Source of the DNA: Burkholderia humptydooensis
GTDB lineage: Bacteria > Pseudomonadota > Gammaproteobacteria > Burkholderiales > Burkholderiaceae
Length of the DNA stretch: 64,000 nucleotides
NCBI RefSeq assembly: GCF_001513745.1
Contig: NZ_CP013381.1
Span: forward strand, 241,115 to 305,114
Direction: 5' to 3'
Shown here: positions 1 to 15,233 of the stretch, piece after piece
Layout of the letters: each line of letters opens with the position of its first letter
Position numbering within the stretch: position 1 is the stretch's first letter
The notes under the pieces: generated by a model
The model's database searches: none
Told to the model about the DNA's origin: nothing
Seen by the model: the letters and a program-made list of their open reading frames with translations, nothing else
Translations under genes and position numbers: made by a program

Positions 1-3000
1 GCGGCCGTCGCGACGCGCACCAACTATCCGCTCGTCGCGCAGCTGATCCCGGGCGACGATACCGTGCTCCTTGTCGATTTCGACACGTCGCGTTACGACG
101 ACGCGGGGATTGGCCGGCTTGGCGCGAGCTTCCTGCACGTGCTCGCGCAGCTCGCCGCGCAGCCGGACGCGCGGCTCGGCGACCTCACGCTCGTCGACGA
201 CGGCGAGGCGCGCCGGCTGATTCACGACTGGAACGCAACGCCGCCCGTCGGCGAGGGCGATCTGCTGCACGCGGGCATCGAACGGCATGCGCGGCTCACG
301 CCGCTCGCGCCCGCGATCGTCGGCGACGGCGATGCGATGAACTATCGCGAGCTGGCCGACGAGACGCTGCGTGTCGCGCGGGCGGTCGCGGCGGCGGGCG
401 CGCGGCGCGAGCCGGTCGCCGTGCTGCTGCCGCGCGGCACGCGCACGGTTGCCGCGTATTCGGGCGTGATGCGCGCGGGCTGCGCCTACGTGCCGGCCGA
501 TCCCGCGATGCCGCCGGGGCGCCTGCGCGATGTGCTCGCGACGGTCGGGTACGTGCTGACGACGCGCGCGAATCTGTCGCTGCTCGATGGCGTCGCGGCG
601 CGCGCGATCGTCATCGACGCGCACGAGAGCGCGGCAGCCGATGCCGCGCTGCCCGAGGTCGCGCTCGACGATCTCGCCTACGTGATGTTCACGTCGGGTT
701 CGACCGGCAAGCCGAAGGGCGTGATGATCACGCACCGCGCCGCGTCGCTGACGATCGAGGCGATCCTGCGCCGTCATGCGATCGGCGCGTCCGACCGGCT
801 GATGTGCGTGTCGGCGGCGGGCTTCGACCTGTCGGTGTTCGATTTCTTCGGGGCGTTCGCGGCGGGCGCCGCGGTCGTGCTCGCGCCGGAGTCGTCGACG
901 GTCGCGCCGGGCGTGTGGCTCGACCTGATGGCGCGCGAGCGGGCGACGGTCTGGGAATCCGTGCCGGCCGTGATGGAACTGCTGCTGCTCGAATGCCGGC
1001 AGAGCGATCGCACGTTGCCGCCCTCGCTGAAGCTCGTGATGCTGAGCGGCGATCGCGTGCCGGTCGGGCTGCCCGCGCAGATTCGCGCGGCCGCGATCTC
1101 CGATCCGGAAGTGCTGGCGCTCGGCGGCGCCACCGAGGCGGCCATCTGGTCGTGCTGGTACGACACGCGAGGGCTCGCGCCCGACGCCGCGTTCGTGCCG
1201 TACGGCCGTCATTTGCCGGGGCAGCGCCTCTACGTGCTGTCGTCGTCGCTGCAGGCGGTGCCGATCGGCGTGCCAGGCGATCTGTGGATTGCCGGCGCGG
1301 GGGTGGCGCTCGGCTATCTCGGCCAGCCCGATCTGACGGTTTACCGGTTCGTCGACAACCCGCATGTGCCGGGCGAGCGGATGTACCGGACGGGCGACCG
1401 CGCGCGCGTGCTCGCCGACGGCAATCTCGAATTCCTCGGGCGCGTGGACGATCAGGTCAAGATCGGCGGCTTCCGGATCGAGATCGGCGAAATCGAGGCC
1501 GCGCTCGCGGCGGCACCGGGCGTCGAACGCGGGGTGGCGTCGGTGTTCGAGCGCGACGGGCGGCGGATGATCGCGGGCTATGTGCTGTTGCGCGCGAACG
1601 CGACGTTCGACCTTGCGGCGATTCGCGACACGCTTGCGCGGCGTTTGCCGCCTTACATGCTGCCCGCGTCGGTCATGGCGCTCGACAGCGTGCCGCTGAG
1701 CGCGAACGGGAAGGTTGATCGGAAGCGTCTGCCGGAGCCGGTGGTAGAGGTTGGGACGGTGGCGGCGGGCAACGAGGCCGAGGCCGCGCTGGTGGAGATT
1801 TGGCAAGGGCTGCTCGGGCTTGAGCGTGTGGGGGTGCGGGACAACTTCTTCGCGCTCGGCGGCGATTCGATCCTGAGTATCCAGATGGCGTCGCGTGCGG
1901 CGGAACGGGGGCTGCGCATCAGTCCGCAGCAGGTGTTCAGCTATCCGACGATCGCCGAGCTGGCCGCGCAGGGTGGCGAGGCGGAAGAAGTGCGCGGTGT
2001 GATGGCGGAGCAGGGTGAGGTGCAGGGCGAAGTGATGCCGAGCCCGATCCAGGCATGGTATCTCGGCTGGCCGGGGAAGGACTGGGAACAGTTCAGCCAG
2101 GGGGCATATCTGGGGCTGCGCGAGCATGTCGAGGCCGAGGTGTTGATTGCCGCGCTTCAAGCGGTCGCGCAGCATCACGATGCATTGCGGATCGCGTGGC
2201 GGCATGACGGAAACGCGTGGCATCAGGACAGCGCTGCGGGTGCGCCGGTCGAGGTGCGCATCGAGGATCTGCGTGGTCTCGGCGAGGCGGAGGCCGAGGC
2301 ATGCCTGGAAGCGAGCACAGTTGAATTGCAGGTCGGTCTTCGATTGAGCGGTCCGAGCCTGTGGGCGGCGCGCCTGTACCGGATGGAGCAAGGCTGGCGA
2401 CTGCTGTGGCTGGTGCATCACGCCTCGGTGGACGGCGTGTCGTGGCGGATTCTGCTGGAGGACCTGTGGCGCGGATATGCAGCGCTGCAAAAGAACGAAG
2501 CGGTGAAGTGGCCGGCGAAGACCGTGTCGTATCAGGCGTGGTCGCGAGAGATGTCGGAGTGGTCGCGCACGTTGCCGGAATCGGAGCTGAGGTACTGGCA
2601 AGAGAGGGACGTGCCGGGCATGCTGTTGCCGACTGACGGCGATAAGGCATCGGCAAACGTCGTCGGCACGGAATCGCGCGTATCGCTGCACTGGGATGCG
2701 GAGACGACCGAACGCTGGCTGCGGCAAGCAGGTGAGGCGTACCGGATGCGTCCTGAAGAACTGCTGGTCGCGGCGCTCGCGCGCACGCTGTCGGACTGGA
2801 CCGGCACCGCCGAATGCGTGCTGGACCTCGAAGGCCACGGCCGGGATGGTCTGGCGGGCGTGGACGTATCGCGAACGGTCGGCTGGTTCACGAGCCTGTA
2901 TCCGCTGCGCCTGCCGTTGAGCGGCGAGTTGTCGCGCGACCTGAAGTCGGTGAAGGAGCAGATGCGCGGCGTGCCTCACAGCGGGATCGGCTACGGCGCG

Positions 3001-3404
3001 CTGCGTCACGGCATCAAGGCACCGGAACTGGGCGGATACGATCGCACGATCTGTTTCAACTATCTCGGCCAATGGCGGCTGGACGAAGGCGGCGAGCCGC
3101 GCGCCACGTGGCTCGGCGAGCCGCCCGGCGGCACACGCTCGGCCGCGATGCGGCGGCGCTATGCGCTCGACGTCGTGGCGCAGGTTCACGACGGCCGCCT
3201 GCACGTCGACTGGCTCTACAGCAGCGCGCTGCACGAAGCGGCCACGATCACGGCCCTTGCCGACCGCTTCCGTACGGCGCTGGACGCGGTGCTCAGCCAC
3301 TGCCTGTCGCCGCAGGCGGGGGGCCTCACGCCATCGGACCTGCCGCTCGCCCATCTCGACCAGTGTGATATCGACGAAGTGCTCCAGCTATTGAACGAAC
3401 AGCC

Positions 3405-3408
<4 letters not shown>
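1..3408 (+). CDS. depD: NRPS, 3' part: (C)-A-T-E, Cys-like module, DepD type
   Basis: The reading frame is open from base 1, so the gene starts outside the window. The first ~80 residues are the end of a condensation domain. An adenylation domain follows (about nt 250-1740, core TSGSTGKPKG, GGATEA). Then comes a carrier with DNFFALGGDSILS near nt 1840 and an epimerisation domain with HHASVDGVSWRIL near nt 2415 and NYLGQW near nt 3060. I read the specificity residues by eye as D-L-F-E-M-S-L-I-W, close to the cysteine code D-L-Y-N-L-S-L-I-W but with Glu at position 278. The module would add a D-configured residue, fitting the D-Cys of FK228-type depsipeptides. The stop overlaps the next start (ATGA). 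Domain order is clear; the DepD assignment rests on the following genes. Confidence 0.85.
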
Positions 3409-9172
<5,764 letters not shown>

Positions 9173-9176
<4 letters not shown>

Positions 9177-10345
9177 ATACACGCGTCACGGCATTCGCCA
9201 CCGTCGAGGCGGCGCTCGCGGAACCGGAAGCGGCGCTCGCGGACGGTGATTTCGAGACCGTCGAACGGCTGATGAGCGGCATTCGCGCGGCCAACCGGGC
9301 GCGCGGCCTGTGGCTGCCGCAGGTGTCGCGCGCGGACGGCGGCCTGGGGCTGAGCCTGCTCGAACTGGTCGAGGTGGGCGAACTGCTCGGCCGCTCGCCG
9401 CTCGGCCATTACGCGGTCAACTACCAGGCGCCGGACGCCGGCAACATCGATGTGCTGCTCGAGTACGCGACCCCCGCACAGCGCCGGCGCTGGCTCGAGC
9501 CGCTGCTGCGCGGAGAGGTGCGCAGCTGTTTCGCGGCGACGGAGCCCGAGTCCGCGGGCTCGAATCCGTCGTCGCTGAAGACGAAGGCGGTGTTCAGCGA
9601 CGGCGCTTGGCACCTGAGCGGCCGCAAATGGTTCGCGTCCGGCGCCGATCGCGCGGGATTCGCGATCGTGCTGGCCGTGACCGACGAGGCGGCGCCGCTG
9701 CATGCTCGCACCAGCACCTTCATCGTGCCGACCGACGCGCCCGGATTTCGCCACGTGCGCAACCTGCGCGTGATGGGAGACGAGGGATTCGGCTGGGCCA
9801 GTCACGGCGAACTCGCGCTGGATGCCTGCCGGGTCGGCGAGGAAGCCATGCTCGGCAAGCCCGGCGAAGGCTTCGTCGTCGTGCAGGCGCGGCTCGCGAC
9901 CGGGCGGCTTCATCATTGCGCGCGCTGGATCGGCGTGTGCGAGCGCGCGTTCGCGATCATGTGCCGGCGCGCATGCCGTCGCGAACTGACGGCGGGCGAG
10001 CCGCTGTCGTCGCGCCAGACCGTGCAGAACTGGATCGCCGAGTGCCGCGCGTCGATCGACGCCGCGCGGCTGCTCGTGACCCAGGCGGCGACGCGCCTGC
10101 AGAACCGGCACGAGCGCGCGCAGATCGACATCTCGATCGCGAAGTTCTTCGTGGCCGGCGTGACGCAGACCGTGCTCGATCATGCGCTGCAGGTGCAGGG
10201 CGCGCTGGGCGTGAGCGGCGACACGATCCTCAACGTGCTCTGGCGGCACGAACGCGCGGGCCGCATCTACGACGGCCCGGACGAAGTCCACAAGGCGCTG
10301 GTCGCGCGCCATGCGCTCGCCGGATTCCGGCGGGAGGTCTCATGA
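9173..10345 (+). CDS. depF: FadE2-like acyl-CoA dehydrogenase (DepF type)
   Basis: This 390-residue flavin-dependent acyl-CoA dehydrogenase family protein carries the central segment CFAATEPESAGSNPSS and a C-terminal helical domain ending in an R-I-Y-D-G-P-D-E-V-H-K segment typical of the family. The ATG overlaps the stop of the NRPS gene (ATGA) behind a GGAGGGAGA ribosome site, so it is co-translated. In FK228 clusters the equivalent DepF is thought to set the double bond of the hydroxy-mercapto-heptenoate side chain. The next gene is an APH-fold kinase, and the pair resembles a split ACAD10/ACAD11 protein, which acts on hydroxyacyl substrates after phosphorylation. The family is certain; the substrate is inferred from context. 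Confidence 0.85.
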
Positions 10346-11307
10346 GCGCGCGGATCGCGGAACGCGCGATGGCGGCGCTCGGCCGACCCGGCGCCGCCGC
10401 GTGGGCAACGCGCATAGGCGGCGGACGGGCCAGCGAAGTGTTCCTGGTGCAGGGCGGCGCACGCGACGTCATCGCGTACCGGCTGCCGGAAGGCGGTGCG
10501 CGGGAGGCGCAGCGCCGCTTTGCCGTGCTTGCCCGGCTGGCCGGGCAGTTTCGCCTTGCACCGAAACCGCTCGCGGTGGGCGACGACGGCGAGGCCGCGC
10601 TGCTGCTGGTCGAACGGCTCGACGGCGTCGTGCCGGCCGCGTGCGGGCCGCTCGCGCCCGACACCGTGCGCCGCCTCGCGGAACGTTTTATCGCGACGCT
10701 CGCGTCGTTGCACGCGCTCGAGATCGCGCCGGCCGACCGGCCGCCCGACTATCTGCGCCGCATCCTGGGCGAGTGGCAGCGGCGCTGGAGCGCGGAGGAG
10801 GCGGGCGCGGCGGTCGACGCCGATTTCGAGGCCGTCGCGCGCTGGTTGACCGAACGGATTCCGGAGGCCGCACCCGCCGCGTTCCTCCATAACGACTACA
10901 AACTCGACAACATCCTCGTCGACCCGGGCGATCCCGCGCGCGTGGTGGGTGTCGTGGACTGGGAGCTGGCCGCTGTCGGCCATCCGCTCGCCGATCTTGG
11001 CGCCGCGCTCGCGTACTGGATCGAGCGCGACGATTCGTCGCTGCTGCGGCTCGACGCGCCTGGGCCGAGCTGCACGCCGGGCGCGCCGACGCGCGCGGCG
11101 CTGGTCGACCTGTACGCGGCCGCCGCCGGGCGCGACGTGACGGAACCCGCCTACTGGTATGCGTACGGCCTGCTGCGGCTCGCCGTGATCACGCAGCAGC
11201 TTGCGCGGCGACGCCGCGCCGAAGGGCAGCGCGTGCCGCGCGCCGGGCTGATCGTGCGCTGGCTGCTCGATCGCGCGGCGCAAGCCTGCGGAAGCGGGCG
11301 GCTGTGA
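10342..11307 (+). CDS. depG: APH-fold phosphotransferase (DepG type)
   Basis: This 321-residue protein of the aminoglycoside phosphotransferase/choline kinase fold has the catalytic loop H-N-D-Y-K-L-D-N near residue 180 and the metal-binding segment V-V-D-W-E-L-A-A-V-G-H-P. It starts with an ATGA overlap on the acyl-CoA dehydrogenase gene behind GGGAGGT. Translational coupling to an acyl-CoA dehydrogenase and similarity to the kinase half of ACAD10/11 proteins suggest a pathway hydroxyl as substrate rather than an antibiotic. It matches the phosphotransferase DepG of the FK228 cluster in family and order. Resistance by drug phosphorylation is a less likely alternative. Confidence 0.8.
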   Translation: MSARIAERAMAALGRPGAAAWATRIGGGRASEVFLVQGGARDVIAYRLPEGGAREAQRRFAVLARLAGQFRLAPKPLAVGDDGEAALLLVERLDGVVPAACGPLAPDTVRRLAERFIATLASLHALEIAPADRPPDYLRRILGEWQRRWSAEEAGAAVDADFEAVARWLTERIPEAAPAAFLHNDYKLDNILVDPGDPARVVGVVDWELAAVGHPLADLGAALAYWIERDDSSLLRLDAPGPSCTPGAPTRAALVDLYAAAAGRDVTEPAYWYAYGLLRLAVITQQLARRRRAEGQRVPRAGLIVRWLLDRAAQACGSGRL

Positions 11308-11363
11308 TGGCCGCACCTCCCGCGCGTGCCCAGATTCATTTCCTGACAACGGACACCTGACCC

Positions 11364-12269
11364 ATGGACACAGAACGTTCCACGACGCACTTCGACGTCA
11401 TCGTGATCGGCGGCAGTCACGCCGGACAATCCGCCGCGCTGCAGATCGCACGCGCCCGCAGGCGCGTGCTGGTGATCGATGCGGGCACGCGCCGCAACCG
11501 CTTCGCCGCGCATTCGCACGGCGTGATCGGCCAGGACGGACGCTCGCCCGACGCGATCGCGGCGGAAGGCAAGGCGCAACTGCTCGCCTATCCGAACGCG
11601 CAATGGCGCGCGGATACGGTCGCCCGGGCCGAGCCGGCCGGCACCGGCTACGCGCTTCACTGCGCATCCGGACAACGCTACGACGCGCGGCACGTGGTGC
11701 TCGCGTTCGGCGTGGTTGACGAACTGCCGGACTTGGCCGGTGTGCGCGAACGGTGGGGACAAAGCGTCTTCCACTGCCCGTACTGCCATGGCTACGAGCT
11801 GGACCAGGGCCGCATCGGCGTGCTCGGGAGCGGGCCCTTGTCCTACCTGTCAGCGATGCTGATGCCCGAGTGGGGCAAGACCGTGTTCCTGACCGACGGC
11901 AGCTTCGAGCCGGACGACGAACAGCGCGAGGCGCTCGCGCGGCGGGGTGTCGAGATCGTGCGCGAACGAATCGCGCGCATCGTCGATCGCGCGACTGTCG
12001 AACTCGCCGACGGTCGCCGGTTCGTGTTCGACGGGCTGTTCACGATGAATCGCACGCGCCTGTCGAGCCCCGTTGCGGAGCAGCTGGGCTGCGTGATCGA
12101 GGATGGGCCGCTGGGGCCCTACGTGCGCACCGACGATGCGATGGAGACCTCGGTGCCGGGCGTGTTCGCGTGCGGCGACATCACGCACCGTGGCGGCACC
12201 GTGGCGCTCGCGATCGGCAATGGCGCGCTCGCGGGCCTGGCCGCGCATCGCAAGCTGGTGTTCGCGTGA
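11364..12269 (+). CDS. depH: FAD-dependent dithiol oxidase, disulfide-forming (DepH type)
   Basis: This 301-residue thioredoxin-reductase-like flavoprotein has an N-terminal FAD Rossmann motif (VIVIGGSHAGQSAA), the redox pair C-P-Y-C-H near residue 138, a second dinucleotide motif (GVLGSGPLS) and a C-terminal FAD segment VFACGDITHRGG. Enzymes of this type (GliT, HlmI, DepH) oxidise two thiols of a finished natural product to a disulfide using oxygen. Its place downstream of an NRPS with a Cys-like module makes it the probable closer of the 15-membered disulfide ring and a self-protection factor. It lies 56 bp after the kinase gene. Confidence 0.9.
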   Translation: MDTERSTTHFDVIVIGGSHAGQSAALQIARARRRVLVIDAGTRRNRFAAHSHGVIGQDGRSPDAIAAEGKAQLLAYPNAQWRADTVARAEPAGTGYALHCASGQRYDARHVVLAFGVVDELPDLAGVRERWGQSVFHCPYCHGYELDQGRIGVLGSGPLSYLSAMLMPEWGKTVFLTDGSFEPDDEQREALARRGVEIVRERIARIVDRATVELADGRRFVFDGLFTMNRTRLSSPVAEQLGCVIEDGPLGPYVRTDDAMETSVPGVFACGDITHRGGTVALAIGNGALAGLAAHRKLVFA

Positions 12270-12336
12270 CGCGCGTGCGCGCCGCTCCGGTCATCGCGCC
12301 GGGGGGCTCATCTTTCTCTTTATCGGAAACCGAACA

Positions 12337-13251
12337 GTGAGCTGGCAAAACGTGTGTTTCTCGTGGCTGTTGCGCAGGACAGCCAAATCCCTGACCCGCA
12401 AGCCGACCTTGACAGCCCAGGAAATGCGTGCGCGCAGCGCGAAGTGGTCGCGCGGCGAAGTGAAGCCGCCGCGCGGCTGGCGCGTGCGCAAGCTCGAAGC
12501 GGATCCGGTGCGCGGCGAGTGGATCGAACCGGAAACCGCCCCGCGGCCCGGCGCGATCGGGCGGGTCATCCTGTATCTGCACGGCGGCGGGTATTGCTTT
12601 TGTTCCCCCCTCACGCACCGGACCGTGGCGGCCGCGCTGGCACGGGAAGCGGACGCGCGCGCGTTCTCGCTCGATTACCGGCTCGCTCCCGAACATCCGT
12701 TCCCCGCCGCCGTCAACGATACGCTGGCGGCGTATCGCGGGCTGCTGGCCGAAGGCGTGATGCCCGGCCGGATCGTGGTCGCGGGTGATTCGTCGGGGGG
12801 CGGGCTGGCGCTTGCGCTGCTGATGTCGCTGCGCGAAGCGGGGGATCCGTTGCCGGCCGGCGCGGTGCTGTTTTCGCCGTGGACGGATCTGGCGGCGACG
12901 GGCGCGTCACTCGAGGAGAACGACGAATCCGACGTGATGTTGACGGCCGTCGCGGTCGCGAATTTCTCCCACTACTATCTCGGCGACACGGTCGCCGACC
13001 ATCCGGTTGCTTCGCCGCTCTACGGGGACTATACGGATTTGCCGCCGTTGTTTATCCAGGCGAGCGACAGCGAAGTGCTGCTCGACGACGCCGTGCGTGT
13101 GGCGGAAAAGGCCCGTGTTGCCGGCGTCGCGGTGAATTTCAAAGTGTGGCGTCGGCTGCCGCATGCGTGGCCCACGCTCACCCCTTATTTGCCTGAGGCG
13201 AAGCGGGCCATCGAGGAAGCGGCCGATTTCATTCGCAAGGTGACGCCATGA
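12337..13251 (+). CDS. depI: HSL-family esterase/lipase (DepI type)
   Basis: This 304-residue alpha/beta hydrolase of the hormone-sensitive-lipase family has the oxyanion motif HGGGY near residue 87, the nucleophile elbow G-D-S-S-G-G near 152 and a C-terminal Asp/His pair (QASDSEVLLDD and LPHAWP). I chose the GTG at 12337 because it gives the usual family length. FK228-type clusters carry an esterase/lipase in this place (DepI) whose role is not settled. The stop overlaps the start of the next gene (ATGA). Confidence 0.78.
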   Translation: MSWQNVCFSWLLRRTAKSLTRKPTLTAQEMRARSAKWSRGEVKPPRGWRVRKLEADPVRGEWIEPETAPRPGAIGRVILYLHGGGYCFCSPLTHRTVAAALAREADARAFSLDYRLAPEHPFPAAVNDTLAAYRGLLAEGVMPGRIVVAGDSSGGGLALALLMSLREAGDPLPAGAVLFSPWTDLAATGASLEENDESDVMLTAVAVANFSHYYLGDTVADHPVASPLYGDYTDLPPLFIQASDSEVLLDDAVRVAEKARVAGVAVNFKVWRRLPHAWPTLTPYLPEAKRAIEEAADFIRKVTP

Positions 13252-14048
13252 CATCCGGACGGACCCGGGCTTGTGCCCGTTCCTGGGTCGATGCGGCGCC
13301 GTCGAGAGGAGACGTCGCCCAGCGATTGTTTTGCCTCCCGTATGCGGGAGGAAGTGCGACCGTGTTTCGCGGCTGGCCGGAACGGTTCCCCGCAACCGTC
13401 GATGTGCGGCCCCTGCATCCGCCCGGTCGAGGCCGGCGATTTCACGATGCCTTGCTATATCGATTGGACGAAATGGCCGACGAAGTGACGGAAGCCATCA
13501 CGCCGCTGCTGGATTTGCCCTATGCCTTGTTCGGTCACAGCATGGGAGCGAGTATGGCGTTCGAAGTCGCTCAGCGCCTGAAGGCCCGGAGGCTGCCGCA
13601 GCCGGCGTGTCTCGTCGTGTCCGCGCGCGGCGCGCCACACCTGACCGGCAACGCGCCGCCGATCCACGATCTGCCGGATGACCGATTTCTCGATGAGGTG
13701 ATGCGGATGAACGGGACGCCACCTGACGTGATGGCAGAGCCCGACATCGTCAAGATGATCCTGCCGATCCTGCGCGCCGATTTCGAGGCGATCGAGACGT
13801 ACCGGCCGAAGTCGCGTCCGCCCCTGGATTGTCGGCTCGTCGCGCTGGGTGGGCGGGATGAACCGGGTAGCGTCGACGCGGTGAATTCGTGGCAGGCCTA
13901 CGCTACGGGCGGCTTCCGTGGGGAGCTTGTTCCCGGAGGCCATTTCTTTCTGCGAGATCGAGGCACGAGGCTGTTCGATATTCTGAATGACGAACTGGGC
14001 AGGTCAAATCTGACCCTGCCTCGAATCCACGTACAACAAGAAGTCTGA
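13248..14048 (+). CDS. depJ: Type II thioesterase (DepJ type)
   Basis: This 266-residue external thioesterase of NRPS/PKS systems carries L-F-C-L-P-Y-A-G-G near residue 28, the nucleophile elbow G-H-S-M-G-A near 95 and a late His in P-G-G-H-F-F. Such enzymes clear misloaded carrier proteins. It is the last recognisable gene of the depsipeptide cluster and overlaps the esterase by ATGA. The last ~15 residues are unremarkable, and mobile-element debris begins within 100 bp of the stop. The cluster boundary here may therefore have been made by insertion. Confidence 0.82.
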   Translation: MTSGRTRACARSWVDAAPSRGDVAQRLFCLPYAGGSATVFRGWPERFPATVDVRPLHPPGRGRRFHDALLYRLDEMADEVTEAITPLLDLPYALFGHSMGASMAFEVAQRLKARRLPQPACLVVSARGAPHLTGNAPPIHDLPDDRFLDEVMRMNGTPPDVMAEPDIVKMILPILRADFEAIETYRPKSRPPLDCRLVALGGRDEPGSVDAVNSWQAYATGGFRGELVPGGHFFLRDRGTRLFDILNDELGRSNLTLPRIHVQQEV

Positions 14049-14145
14049 TAACTTTGACCCTAGCCCATAAAACTGTTCCATTTGGAAGTGGAAAAATCCG
14101 GCATGACGTGGACTTGCCCCTGCATGACCGGACAGGCGATCACGC

Positions 14146-14460
14146 TTAGGTTGGAGAATTTGCTTGCTGGCGAAACTCGCGTGGCGGGCGGGATTTCAAT
14201 GCGCTATGCGGATGCGACTCGTTGTAGTGGTCGAATGAAATGGCCAGGTTTTGCAGCGCGGTCCCGACGTCGGGCTTGGGCATCCACGACACGAAATCGC
14301 GCTTCATCGTTTTGACGAAGCTCTCGGCCATCCCATTTGCTCTGCGGACTTCTGACCGGTGTCGTGACCGGCTTCAGGCCGATTTCCCGCGAGAATGTCA
14401 GCGTCTTGTCGGCAATGTAGCAGGAACCGTTGTCGCTCAGCCACTCGATTTCACTGTCAG
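14146..14460 (-). pseudogene. IS3-family transposase (OrfB) C-terminal remnant, frameshifted
   Basis: Reading leftward, one frame gives I-E-W-L-S-D-N-G-S-C-Y and then [12 protein letters not shown], the second Asp region of an IS3-type integrase core. One extra A in a short A run near 14330 shifts the frame. The adjacent frame continues [12 protein letters not shown] to the C-terminus ([18 protein letters not shown]), ending at 14146. Only the last third of OrfB remains. The 5' part is replaced near 14460 by an unrelated nuclease-gene fragment on the other strand. Confidence 0.8.
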
Positions 14461-14462
14461 CC

Positions 14463-14950
14463 TGAAGGATCCGTACATACTCGACTTTCTTGGACTCAAC
14501 GATCACTATCTGGAGTGCGATCTCGAAGATGCGATCCTGCGCGAGATGGGGCAGCTCCTGCTGGAGCTCGGCGCGGGTTTTATGTTCGTTGTCCGCCAGA
14601 AACGGCTGCCGATCGACGACGACGACTTCTATCTCGATCTGTTGTTCTACAACCGCAAGCTCAAGCGTCTCGTCGCCATCGAGCTGAAACTCGGTTCCTT
14701 CAAGGCGAGTATAAGAGTCAGATGGAACTGTACTTGCGCTGGCTCGCGAAGCACGAACTGGAACCGGGTGAAGCGCCGCCGATCGGTATCATCCTCTGCG
14801 CCGGGAAGAAGTAAGAGCAGATCGAATTGCTTGAACTCGGCCAAAGCGGTATCCACGTCGCCTGCCTCCACGCGAGACGCTGCAGGCGAAGCTGCACCAA
14901 TCGATCGCGGCCGCACGTGCCAGGCTCGACGACAAGCGGGAATCGCGATG
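14463..14950 (+). pseudogene. DUF1016 (YhcG) PDDEXK nuclease gene, decayed
   Basis: The + strand encodes the C-terminal nuclease domain of a YhcG/DUF1016 protein: K-D-P-Y-I-L-D-F-L-G-L-N-D, then F-Y-L-D-L-L-F-Y-N-R-K-L-K-R-L-V-A-I-E-L-K-L-G. Asp and the E-x-K of the PD-(D/E)xK core are present. The frame then breaks near 14710 (continuation Y-K-S-Q-M-E-L-Y-L-R-W-L). It meets a TAA near 14814 and breaks again before a last segment (A-K-L-H-Q-S-I-A-A-A-R-A-R-L) that stops at 14950. The N-terminal half is missing. Intact family members are defence-associated or transposon-like nucleases; this copy is dead. Confidence 0.75.
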
Positions 14951-15190
14951 ATGGGCATCGCGTTGTCGAACATCGACAGCGTCTCGAAGCCGGCTTCTGC
15001 GGAGCGCGAGATTCGGCGTTGTCGATCGGACGGCGCGTCGGCAAATAGTTCCCAGCGCACCTGTTTGAAGCATTCGCCATATCGTAGAGCAAAGCAAAGA
15101 TGTCAACACGAGGTGCCCATCGCACAAGGCGCTCGGCGTGTGAGATGGCGTTCCTCGCGAGCCTTTGATAGCGATCGCCTCGGCGGCCTA
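14951..15190. other. Intergenic stretch, no gene recognised
   Basis: About 240 bp lie between the nuclease remnant and the left end of the IS5-family element. I see no convincing coding frame, RNA or repeat here. The last two bases (TA, 15189-15190) form the left copy of the IS5 target duplication. Confidence 0.5.
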
Positions 15191-15233
15191 AGAGACGGTT
15201 TCAAAAAGAGTCCAAGGGGCTGGTAAGAAGCGT

